Translations under genes and position numbers: made by a program
Assembly (NCBI GenBank): GCA_903827075.1
Contig: CAIKGX010000231.1
Span: forward strand, 1-9,012
DNA from: an uncultured beta proteobacterium
GTDB taxonomy: Bacteria > Pseudomonadota > Gammaproteobacteria > Burkholderiales > Burkholderiaceae
DNA: 9,012 nt
Reading direction: 5' to 3'
Part shown: positions 1-5,539 of the stretch, piece after piece
How the letters are laid out: each line of letters begins with the position of its first letter
Numbering within the stretch: the first letter of the stretch is position 1
Notes under the pieces: model-generated
Told to the model about the DNA's origin: nothing
The model's input: only the letters and a program-made list of their open reading frames with translations
Database searches by the model: none

Positions 1-49
1 ACAGATAGAGACCCCAGAAGTTATTGCGAATGATGCCAGTCCAAGCTAA
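1..49 (+). CDS. C-terminal tail of an upstream gene (partial)
   Basis: The frame that starts at base 2 is open from the window edge and reads QIETPEVIANDASPS before a TAA at 47-49. It resembles the loose acidic tail of a longer protein. A second frame, from base 1, ends in TGA at 31-33 and would overlap the next ATG as ATGA, but its residues (TDRDPRSYCE) look less protein-like to me. In related Burkholderiales I recall an RNB-domain ribonuclease upstream of this tonB-aroE pair, so such a protein is the natural guess. No domain is visible here, so the product is not established. In either reading the upstream gene overlaps the start of the TonB-like gene, which suggests that they are cotranscribed. 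Confidence 0.35.
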   Translation, partial: QIETPEVIANDASPS

Positions 50-893
50 TTTGCATTCTTTTGCGCGATATTTACAGAACGCTTGGCAGCGTTATCCATT
101 TCGCTTGGCATTGTGCGTTTCCTTAATCATCCACCTCATTTTTTTATCTTGTCGCTGGGGTGTTGGGGAAATTCAAAGCCGCCGCTTGATCACCCCCCTG
201 AGCGTGGTTTTAGTCAATGCCAGTAATCAAATGGCACCAAAGCAGGCCAATAAATTGGCCCAGGCCAATTTGCTCGGCGGAGGTAGCACCACAGATCAAG
301 ATGCCACTGCTCTGCATCGTGCAAGACTTGGTGCTGAGGCTAGGTTAGAGATTCTAGAGAAGCAGCAAAAGCAAATGTTGGCAAAGTTGGATGCTGAACG
401 TGCACGCTCAGGTGGACGTAAAAGCGGGGAGGATAAAAAGCTTCCTTCCCAATTAAACTCCTTGGAGGCCGAGTTGACCAAGCGATTGCAAGCGAATGGT
501 CGGGAGCCCCGTCGCAAAGTATTCACTGGCGCGAGCACTAAGGCTGTTGTCTTTGCCCACTATTACGATGCGATGCGACAGAAAATTGAGGCATATGGCA
601 GCGCGTTCTTTCCGCGTGCTAATGGGCGGCCTTTATATGGCAGCCTTGTGATCGTGGTCAGCGTCGATTCTCAAGGGCGTATCGCTAATAATTCGCAAGG
701 CAAAGATGGTTTAAGTATTGGGCGTAGCTCAGGCAACCCAGAGCTGGATCGTCAAGCTATCGCGATCGTGCGGGCATCTGCACCATTTGGCCCTTTTCCA
801 ATTGAGATGCGTAATCAAATCGATATTTTGGATTGGGTATCTACTTTTGATTTCACGCGTGATGGCGCTGATCGCCTAGAGTTGCGTCGCTAA
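30..893 (+). CDS. TonB-family energy transducer with coiled-coil spacer
   Basis: Probable inner-membrane protein of 287 residues that reaches across the periplasm to pass proton-motive energy from an ExbB/ExbD-type motor to an outer-membrane partner. Residues 1-25 are a basic cytoplasmic segment. Residues 26-41 are one hydrophobic helix carrying S31-LII-H35, the SxxxH spacing that TonB needs for contact with ExbB/ExbD. Residues 98-126 are a charged, probably coiled-coil stretch. From about residue 185 to 280 lies a TonB C-terminal domain, with YGSLVIVVSVDSQGRI at 203 and SSGNPELD at 233-240. The usual Pro-Glu/Pro-Lys spacer is missing. ATG at 30 is preferred because AGAAG at 16-20 is well spaced; ATG at 33 is possible, and TTG at 24 lies too close to that site. 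No exbB, exbD or receptor gene is nearby, so its partner is unknown. aroE follows after 47 bases. Confidence 0.85.
   Translation: MMPVQANLHSFARYLQNAWQRYPFRLALCVSLIIHLIFLSCRWGVGEIQSRRLITPLSVVLVNASNQMAPKQANKLAQANLLGGGSTTDQDATALHRARLGAEARLEILEKQQKQMLAKLDAERARSGGRKSGEDKKLPSQLNSLEAELTKRLQANGREPRRKVFTGASTKAVVFAHYYDAMRQKIEAYGSAFFPRANGRPLYGSLVIVVSVDSQGRIANNSQGKDGLSIGRSSGNPELDRQAIAIVRASAPFGPFPIEMRNQIDILDWVSTFDFTRDGADRLELRR
245..269. repeat. Alternating GGCCAAT inverted repeats inside the TonB-like gene
   Basis: GGCCAAT (245-251), ATTGGCC (254-260) and GGCCAAT (263-269) follow each other with two-base spacers, so the middle arm could pair with either neighbour. The stretch encodes the short amino acid repeat QANKLAQAN at the start of the periplasmic spacer. 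It may be no more than a duplicated codon block. Confidence 0.6.
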
Positions 894-940
894 ACAATTT
901 AGTGAAATCTATTTTACGAAATTCGCTTATTCTTTAGTCA

Positions 941-1846
941 ATGAACTCCTTGCCCACTAACAAGCTTTTTACTAATCCAAACGACTTTCCAGATGTGGAT
1001 GTCTATGCTGTTGTCGGCAATCCCATCGCCCATAGCAAATCTCCTGCAATTCATGAGCAATTGGCGGAGCAGGCACAACAAAAAATGCACTATGGACGAA
1101 TTCAGGCAGAGCTAGGCGATTTTGCAAAAGCAGCCCAATCCTTTTTTGATGCAGGCGGCAAGGGCTTAAATGTTACCGTTCCTTTTAAGTTGGATGCACA
1201 GGTATTTGCGGGTGTATTAACTCCTCGTGCGCAACTCGCTGGTGCTGTAAATACCTTATATATTCAGGATGGAAGTATTTTTGGTGACAACACTGATGGT
1301 GCGGGCCTAGTCAGGGATTTACTGGCGCAAGGCATCCCTATTCAAGGTGCGCGTATCTTGTTATTGGGTGCTGGCGGCGCTGCTCGCGGTGTCCTTGGCC
1401 CATTGCTGGAGCAGTCTCCTGAGCAACTCATCATTACCAACCGCTCTAACGAAAAGGCGGTGGAGTTAGTTCAGTTATTTGGCGATCTTGCTAAAAATCG
1501 CAGCGTCAATCTTGCGTCTATAACATTCAATGACTTGGAAGATCCGGAGAAAGCATCCCCACCTTTTGATTTAGTCATCAATGCAACTGCAGCTGGCTTA
1601 ACTGACCAATCCCCTTTAAGTGCTGCGGCTGCACATCATATTTTCAATCCCAGTTCATTTGCTTATGACATGGTCTATGGGAAAACAACTGCTTTTATGC
1701 AACAGGCATTACAAAGAGGTGCGCGCGTGAGTGATGGGCTAGGCATGCTGGTAGAGCAGGCTGCCGATGCTTTCCTCATTTGGCGTGGTGCTGATTTAAG
1801 TCAAATGATTGACCCTCGCTTGATATTGACCCAGCTTCGTAGCTAA
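941..1846 (+). CDS. aroE: Shikimate dehydrogenase (NADP+)
   Basis: Reduces 3-dehydroshikimate to shikimate with NADPH, the fourth step of the cytosolic shikimate pathway to aromatic amino acids and folate. The 301 residues show the family pattern in order: substrate-binding VVGNPIAHSKSP (24-35); NVTVPFK (77-83) with the catalytic lysine K83; AVNTLY; GDNTDG (115-120) with the catalytic aspartate D119 of the NTD motif; the nucleotide-binding glycine loop GAGGAARG (143-150); and TNRSNEKA, whose Asn-Arg-Ser fits NADPH preference. The C-terminal DGLGMLVEQAADAF motif is also present. The protein is a little longer than E. coli AroE because of about 18 poorly conserved N-terminal residues. ATG 941 is the only ATG before the conserved core but has no clear Shine-Dalgarno sequence. 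The gene sits between the TonB-like gene and mtgA, 8 bases from the latter, so joint transcription is likely. Confidence 0.97.
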   Translation: MNSLPTNKLFTNPNDFPDVDVYAVVGNPIAHSKSPAIHEQLAEQAQQKMHYGRIQAELGDFAKAAQSFFDAGGKGLNVTVPFKLDAQVFAGVLTPRAQLAGAVNTLYIQDGSIFGDNTDGAGLVRDLLAQGIPIQGARILLLGAGGAARGVLGPLLEQSPEQLIITNRSNEKAVELVQLFGDLAKNRSVNLASITFNDLEDPEKASPPFDLVINATAAGLTDQSPLSAAAAHHIFNPSSFAYDMVYGKTTAFMQQALQRGARVSDGLGMLVEQAADAFLIWRGADLSQMIDPRLILTQLRS

Positions 1847-1854
1847 AGCATTTC

Positions 1855-2574
1855 ATGCGCCCGCTTTCCTATTTTTTAAAGTGCGCGCTTGGCGGATTTA
1901 TCGCCATGCAAATCTACTTTATTATTCAGATTGCCCTGTGGACTACTGTTGATCCGAGCAGTACTGCTTTTCAAAGGGCGGAGCGCTGGCGTTTATGTGG
2001 CTGGCATTGGGCTTGTCCAATTCAATCATCTTGGGTTCCTTACAAGAAAATTTCTGCCAATCTCAAGCGAGCTGTTTTGGTCAGTGAAGACGATATCTTT
2101 TTTCAGCACAAAGGGGTGCGCGTAGAAGATATGCAAAAAGCATGGGAAAAAAATCAGCAGAAAACTGGTAAATCTAAGACCGCTCTGCGGGGTGGATCGA
2201 CGATTACCCAGCAGTTAGCAAAGAATTTATTTTTATCTTCTGAGCAAAATTACTTTCGCAAGGGGCAAGAACTGATCATCACGGGGCTGCTTGAAGTCAT
2301 GCTATCTAAACAAAGATTGTTTGAGATTTATCTCAATTCGGTAGAGTGGGGTGAAGGCATCTTTGGCATTGGGGCAGCATCCATGCATTACTACGGGATG
2401 AGCCCAGTTTTGCTCGATAGAGAGCAGGCAGCCGCATTGGCGTCAGCCTTACCTGCTCCCAAATGCTTTGACAAAGCGCAGTATTGTAAGAAGGCAAATA
2501 TCCATTTCCCTACTCGCCAAGATTTTATTTTAGAGAATATGGACCGGGTTGCTTTGACGCCACCTAAAAAATAA
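1855..2574 (+). CDS. mtgA: Monofunctional peptidoglycan glycosyltransferase
   Basis: Polymerises lipid II into glycan strands at the outer face of the inner membrane, without a transpeptidase domain. The protein has 239 residues, the normal size for MtgA. Residues 8-30 form the single membrane anchor. The GT51 motifs follow: SEDDIFFQHKG (77-87) with catalytic glutamate E78; GGSTITQQLAKNLFL (113-127); RKGQELIITGLLE (135-147) with E139; and the SKQRLFEIYLNSVEWG segment (151-166). The second residue after the catalytic Glu is Asp where most relatives have Ala. Four cysteines lie in the predicted periplasmic part, C48 and C54 after the anchor and C204 and C211 near the C terminus, a possible pair of disulfides. 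The gene starts 8 bases after aroE with a weak TAAAG as ribosome site. Its TAA is one base from the stop codon of the opposing pyrF. Confidence 0.96.
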   Translation: MRPLSYFLKCALGGFIAMQIYFIIQIALWTTVDPSSTAFQRAERWRLCGWHWACPIQSSWVPYKKISANLKRAVLVSEDDIFFQHKGVRVEDMQKAWEKNQQKTGKSKTALRGGSTITQQLAKNLFLSSEQNYFRKGQELIITGLLEVMLSKQRLFEIYLNSVEWGEGIFGIGAASMHYYGMSPVLLDREQAAALASALPAPKCFDKAQYCKKANIHFPTRQDFILENMDRVALTPPKK

Positions 2575-2575
2575 T

Positions 2576-3421
2576 TTATTTCAGGACGGCAGTCCTTAGT
2601 GCATCACGGGTAGCGTGGGCTACGTTTCTGGCTGCCTCTGCAAAATCACTGCCAGAGCTGGCATATAAGATTGCTCTTGAAGAATTAATCATCATGCCCA
2701 TGCCTGGTTTGTTTGGAATGCTGCCCGCCTTCACGGTGGCATCAATATCTCCGCCTTGGGCGCCAATTCCGGGGATTAATAATGGCATCTCGCCTACACG
2801 AGCCCGTACTTTGGCAATTTCTTCAGGGAAGGTTGCGCCAACAACCAAACTCAGTTGTCCTGAGGTATTCCACTGCTGCGCTGCCAATTTTGCGACGTGC
2901 AGATAGAGTGGTTCACCACTTGGGGAAACATTCAGAAACTGCAAGTCTGAACCGCCAGGATTGGAGGTGCGGCATAAAACAATCACCCCTTTGCCATGAT
3001 GACGCAGATAGGGCTCAATCGAATCAAAGCCCATATAGGGGTTGACAGTCACTGCGTCGGCCCCATAGCGCTCAAAGGCTTCTAGGGCGTAATGCTCAGC
3101 AGTACTGCCGATATCCCCTCGCTTGGAGTCCAGTATCACGGGGATATGGGGGTATTTGTTCTTCAGATGCCCAATGAGCTTCTCCAATTGAGCTTCCGCT
3201 CTTTGGGAAGCAAAGTAGGCAAATTGGGGTTTGAAGGCACAGACTAAATCTGCTGTCGCATCGGCGATATCTCGGCAGAACTCAAAGATACCCTCGGGAT
3301 TCCCTTGTAATGGCTGGGGTAAGCGCTTGGGATCTGGATCAAATCCTACGCACAACATACTGCCTTGGGAAGTCCATGCAGACTGGAGTTGCTGGTTAAA
3401 GGTATTTGTTCTAGAGTTCAT
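2576..3421 (-). CDS. pyrF: Orotidine 5'-phosphate decarboxylase, type 2
   Basis: Decarboxylates OMP to UMP, the last step of de novo UMP synthesis, in the cytosol. The 281 residues match the longer type 2 PyrF subfamily rather than the roughly 240-residue E. coli type. Visible motifs are LCVGFDPDPKRLP (23-35); VILDSKRGDIGSTA (95-108) with the catalytic charged residues D98, K100 and D103; VTVNPYMGFDSIEPYL, a type 2 hallmark; PGIGAQGGD (217-225); and GMGMMINSSRAILYAS (240-255), expected to contact the phosphate. The ATG at 3421 lies shortly before the conserved core. Upstream, only weak AAG-rich sequence precedes it, and a TAAAAT box lies on the minus strand at 3440-3435. The gene stands alone on its strand, divergent from corA and convergent with mtgA. 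Confidence 0.97.
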   Translation of the reverse strand: MNSRTNTFNQQLQSAWTSQGSMLCVGFDPDPKRLPQPLQGNPEGIFEFCRDIADATADLVCAFKPQFAYFASQRAEAQLEKLIGHLKNKYPHIPVILDSKRGDIGSTAEHYALEAFERYGADAVTVNPYMGFDSIEPYLRHHGKGVIVLCRTSNPGGSDLQFLNVSPSGEPLYLHVAKLAAQQWNTSGQLSLVVGATFPEEIAKVRARVGEMPLLIPGIGAQGGDIDATVKAGSIPNKPGMGMMINSSRAILYASSGSDFAEAARNVAHATRDALRTAVLK

Positions 3422-3434
3422 TGGCTTTGGGCTT

Positions 3435-3469
3435 ATTTTAGTGATTCTGTCATGTTCTATAGGATAAAC
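3435..3469. promoter_or_regulatory. Possible divergent promoter region for pyrF and corA
   Basis: The 74-base spacer 3422-3495 must hold the corA promoter and probably that of pyrF. For corA, TTTAGT (3437-3442) and TAGGAT (3460-3465), 17 bases apart, are the best sigma-70-like pair I find, though both are weak. For pyrF, TAAAAT on the minus strand (3440-3435) would be a -10 box starting transcription about 7 bases before the ATG, but no convincing -35 box lies upstream. The two elements overlap around 3437-3440, so simultaneous use would be constrained. This is pattern reading only; start-site data would settle it. Confidence 0.25.
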
Positions 3470-3484
3470 TAGCGCACATTCCTT

Positions 3485-3489
3485 AGGAG
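3485..3489 (+). promoter_or_regulatory. Ribosome binding site of corA
   Basis: AGGAG ends six bases before the ATG at 3496. It is the clearest Shine-Dalgarno sequence in the window and fixes the corA start. Most other genes here have weak or no such site. Confidence 0.8.
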
Positions 3490-3495
3490 TCCACC

Positions 3496-4461
3496 ATGAT
3501 CAACTTGTTCGTCCTGCAAAATGGCCGCCTCTCTCAAGAGCAAGTCGAAGATCGCAATGAATTGTTGCAATATTCAAACCCTATCTGGATCGATGTAGTT
3601 GATCCCGAAGAGGAAGAGCTCATTTGGATTAAAGAGGCTTTTGGCGTACTTCTCCCTGAATTGGATGATTTGGGCGACTTAGAGGCTTCTGCCCGCTATT
3701 TTGAGGCCGATGATGGCCATCTTCATATTCGAACCGATTTCCTGCTGGATGAAGAGGAGACCTCTCGCAACGTGCGGGTGGCGTTTGTAATGACCAAGCA
3801 GGTCTTATTTTCGATTCATGATGAAGATTTACCGGTATTCCGTTTGGTACGCTTACGTGCCCGTTTGCGCCCAGGCTCAGTAAGCAATGCTAAAGATGTA
3901 CTACTTGATTTGTACTCCACTGATGCTGAGTATTCTGCTGATGCTCTGGAGGAGGTTTATGAAAACCTTGAGCAAGCTGGCAAACGTGTTTTATCCGATG
4001 AAATTACCGATTCAGACGCTGCTGAGGTTTTGGAAACCATCGCTAAAGAGGAGGATACCAACGGACGTATTCGTCGCAATGTGATGGATACGCGTCGGGC
4101 ATTATCTTTCTTGATGCGTAGTAAATTGTTATCAGATGAGCAGCAAGAAGAAGCGCGACAAATTTTGCGCGACATTGATTCTTTAGAAAACCATACTGCA
4201 TTCTTATTCGATAAGATTAACTTCTTGATGGATGCTACGGTGGGTTTCATTAACTTGAACCAAAGTAAGATTATTAAGATCTTCTCGGTGGTATCGGTCG
4301 CCTTGATGCCACCAACATTGCTGGCAAGTATCTGGGGAATGAACTATCGCTACATGCCTGAATTAGAAATGCCATGGGGTTATCCAATGGCTATTGGTGC
4401 AATGATTATTTCTGCGATTATTCCTTTAGGCTACTTCCGTCACAAAGGTTGGATGAATTAA
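3496..4461 (+). CDS. corA: CorA-family magnesium/cobalt transporter
   Basis: Homopentameric inner-membrane channel for Mg2+ (also Co2+ or Ni2+ in known members). The protein has 321 residues, close to the 316 of E. coli CorA. A long acidic N-terminal cytoplasmic domain (about 1-260) ends in the charged helix that forms the funnel stalk. Two C-terminal membrane helices follow, about 262-280 and 296-314. The signature GMN lies at 281-283 in the loop between them (GMNYRYMPE), where it forms the pore entrance selectivity element. The tail RHKGWMN is basic, as usual. A strong AGGAG supports the start. The gene appears monocistronic: pyrF diverges from it and pncC converges on it, the last four bases overlapping the pncC stop. 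No Mg2+-sensing leader is evident, since only about 30 bases separate the putative -10 box from the ATG. Confidence 0.95.
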   Translation: MINLFVLQNGRLSQEQVEDRNELLQYSNPIWIDVVDPEEEELIWIKEAFGVLLPELDDLGDLEASARYFEADDGHLHIRTDFLLDEEETSRNVRVAFVMTKQVLFSIHDEDLPVFRLVRLRARLRPGSVSNAKDVLLDLYSTDAEYSADALEEVYENLEQAGKRVLSDEITDSDAAEVLETIAKEEDTNGRIRRNVMDTRRALSFLMRSKLLSDEQQEEARQILRDIDSLENHTAFLFDKINFLMDATVGFINLNQSKIIKIFSVVSVALMPPTLLASIWGMNYRYMPELEMPWGYPMAIGAMIISAIIPLGYFRHKGWMN

Positions 4462-4464
4462 TTC
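4455..4464. other. Palindrome holding the stop codons of corA and pncC
   Basis: GAATTAATTC is a perfect 10-base palindrome. The TAA of corA (4459-4461) and the TAA of pncC on the other strand (4460-4458) both fall inside it, so the two genes overlap by four bases tail to tail. It is too short and AT-rich to end transcription by itself. It shows how closely the convergent genes are packed. Confidence 0.8.
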
Positions 4465-4967
4465 AGTAGCGCGATTAATTCAGAGAGAACATAGCAACAA
4501 GCTTGTTCTCTCACTGCTTGTCGATCACCTACGAAATGCATCGTTTTGGTAGTTGCGCTACTAATCGTATTAATTTGATCATTTATTGCCCACCCAAAAC
4601 AAACAGTCCCAACCGGTTTTTCTGGTGAGCCGCCTGTAGGTCCAGCTATCCCAGTAATCGAGACGCCAATATTGACGCCAGCATGAGCTTGCACACCTTC
4701 TGCCATCGCCTTTGCTACCTGCTTACTAACGGCGCCAAACGATTCAATCATTTCTACTGGTACACCTAAGCATTCTGTTTTGGCCACATTGCTATAGGTG
4801 ATGTATCCCCGCTCAAACCAATCGCTAGAACCCGCCAGATCAGTGAGCGTTGCACAAACCAATCCTCCAGTGCAAGACTCTGCTAAGGCGATGGTCCAAC
4901 CCCTGCTGATCAGAATGCTGGCAAGGTCTTTTGCTAAATCTTCGCTAGATTTAATATATTGGTTCAT
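4458..4967 (-). CDS. pncC: Nicotinamide-nucleotide amidohydrolase (CinA C-terminal family)
   Basis: Deamidates nicotinamide mononucleotide to nicotinic acid mononucleotide, recycling NMN from NAD-consuming reactions such as NAD-dependent DNA ligation. The 169 residues are a stand-alone CinA C-terminal domain without the N-terminal molybdopterin-binding-like part of full CinA. Motifs are ALAESCTGGLV (27-37), with S31 as the expected catalytic serine; GYITYSNVAK (54-63), with Y58 and K63 as likely active-site residues; and SITGIAGPTGG (103-113). The ATG overlaps the pgpA stop as ATGA (4967-4964), and no clear Shine-Dalgarno sequence precedes it, so translation is probably coupled to pgpA. It is the last gene of the thiL-pgpA-pncC operon. 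Its final codons encode a strong hairpin at 4483-4512. PncC activity is inferred from the family; the motifs themselves are clear. Confidence 0.93.
   Translation of the reverse strand: MNQYIKSSEDLAKDLASILISRGWTIALAESCTGGLVCATLTDLAGSSDWFERGYITYSNVAKTECLGVPVEMIESFGAVSKQVAKAMAEGVQAHAGVNIGVSITGIAGPTGGSPEKPVGTVCFGWAINDQINTISSATTKTMHFVGDRQAVREQACCYVLSELIALLN
4483..4512. other. Strong hairpin at the corA/pncC convergent end
   Basis: GAGAGAACA (4483-4491) is perfectly complementary to TGTTCTCTC (4504-4512). After a single bulged T at 4492, AGC (4493-4495) pairs with GCT (4501-4503) around an AACAA loop. This gives 12 pairs in all. It lies 22 bases after the corA stop and inside the last codons of pncC. 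No T run follows on either strand, so it is not a classical intrinsic terminator, but it could define or protect the 3' end of the corA transcript. Confidence 0.5.
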
Positions 4968-5539
4968 GAAAATGGCCTGATCAGTGTTTGCAAAAGCGCG
5001 ATGGTAAATAAAGTAAAGAATGCGGCTGCTAAATCATCAGCAATAATCCCAAAACCGCGCCATAGAATTTGTCCAAGACTAGAGGGGGAATGGTCAGCGC
5101 TATCTTCCACCTGTTTAAAGTGGCGATCAATCATGCCGATGGGCCCCGGCTTTACAGCATCAAAAAAGCGGAATAGTGCAAACGCAAGTACTTGTAGCCA
5201 AATCTCTGCAGGCATGATGATGAGCAGGATAAGCCAGAAGGCCAGGATCTCATCCCAGACTATTCCACCAAAATCTTTTTTCCCGAGCTCTTCGCTGACA
5301 TGGCCACAGATCCAACATCCCAAGAGAATGCCGCCGCCGATGATCCAGAAAAAATCTTCAGTGGAAAGAAAATATTCTCCAAGTAAGAAAGCTGCCCATG
5401 CCCACAGAGTACCCGCTGTACCTGGTGCAATCGGAGTTAATCCACTACCAAAACCAAACGCAATCGTACGACTAGCGGATGCGAATACCCACTTGAATGA
5501 GGGTGTTGGTACTAAGGGTGATTTGTCTTCAGTAATCAT
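4964..5539 (-). CDS. pgpA: Phosphatidylglycerophosphatase A
   Basis: Removes the phosphate from phosphatidylglycerophosphate to give phosphatidylglycerol at the inner membrane. The 191 residues carry the PgpA pattern: GFGSGLTPIAPGTAGTL (29-45); KKDFGGIVWDE (87-97) with the acidic residues D96 and E97, probable Mg2+ ligands; FRFFDAVKPGPIG (123-135); and IIADDLAAAF (165-174). Several hydrophobic stretches (about 46-80, 98-124 and 165-188) fit an integral membrane protein. The start overlaps the thiL stop as ATGA (5539-5536) and the stop overlaps the pncC start the same way. No Shine-Dalgarno sequence is visible before its ATG, so reinitiation after thiL is likely. A position directly after thiL, as seen here, is common for pgpA in proteobacteria. 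Confidence 0.95.
   Translation of the reverse strand: MITEDKSPLVPTPSFKWVFASASRTIAFGFGSGLTPIAPGTAGTLWAWAAFLLGEYFLSTEDFFWIIGGGILLGCWICGHVSEELGKKDFGGIVWDEILAFWLILLIIMPAEIWLQVLAFALFRFFDAVKPGPIGMIDRHFKQVEDSADHSPSSLGQILWRGFGIIADDLAAAFFTLFTIALLQTLIRPFS

Noticed and set aside
894..940. Possible promoter between the TonB-like gene and aroE
   Set aside because: The 47 bases are AT-rich, but no -10/-35 pair with reasonable spacing could be found; readthrough from the upstream gene is simpler.
1889..2125. Second open frame within mtgA on the same strand
   Set aside because: It is out of frame with the anchor and first GT51 motif of mtgA, which clearly encode MtgA; the shifted product looks like nothing known.
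2563..2585. AT-rich inverted repeat at the mtgA/pyrF junction as a bidirectional terminator
   Set aside because: CCT and AGG pair at the ends, but the interior has mismatches and is nearly all A-T, so the stem would be too weak.
2694..3045. Plus-strand open frames inside pyrF
   Set aside because: They are opposite the conserved PyrF active-site motifs, have no ribosome site, and show no recognisable protein features.
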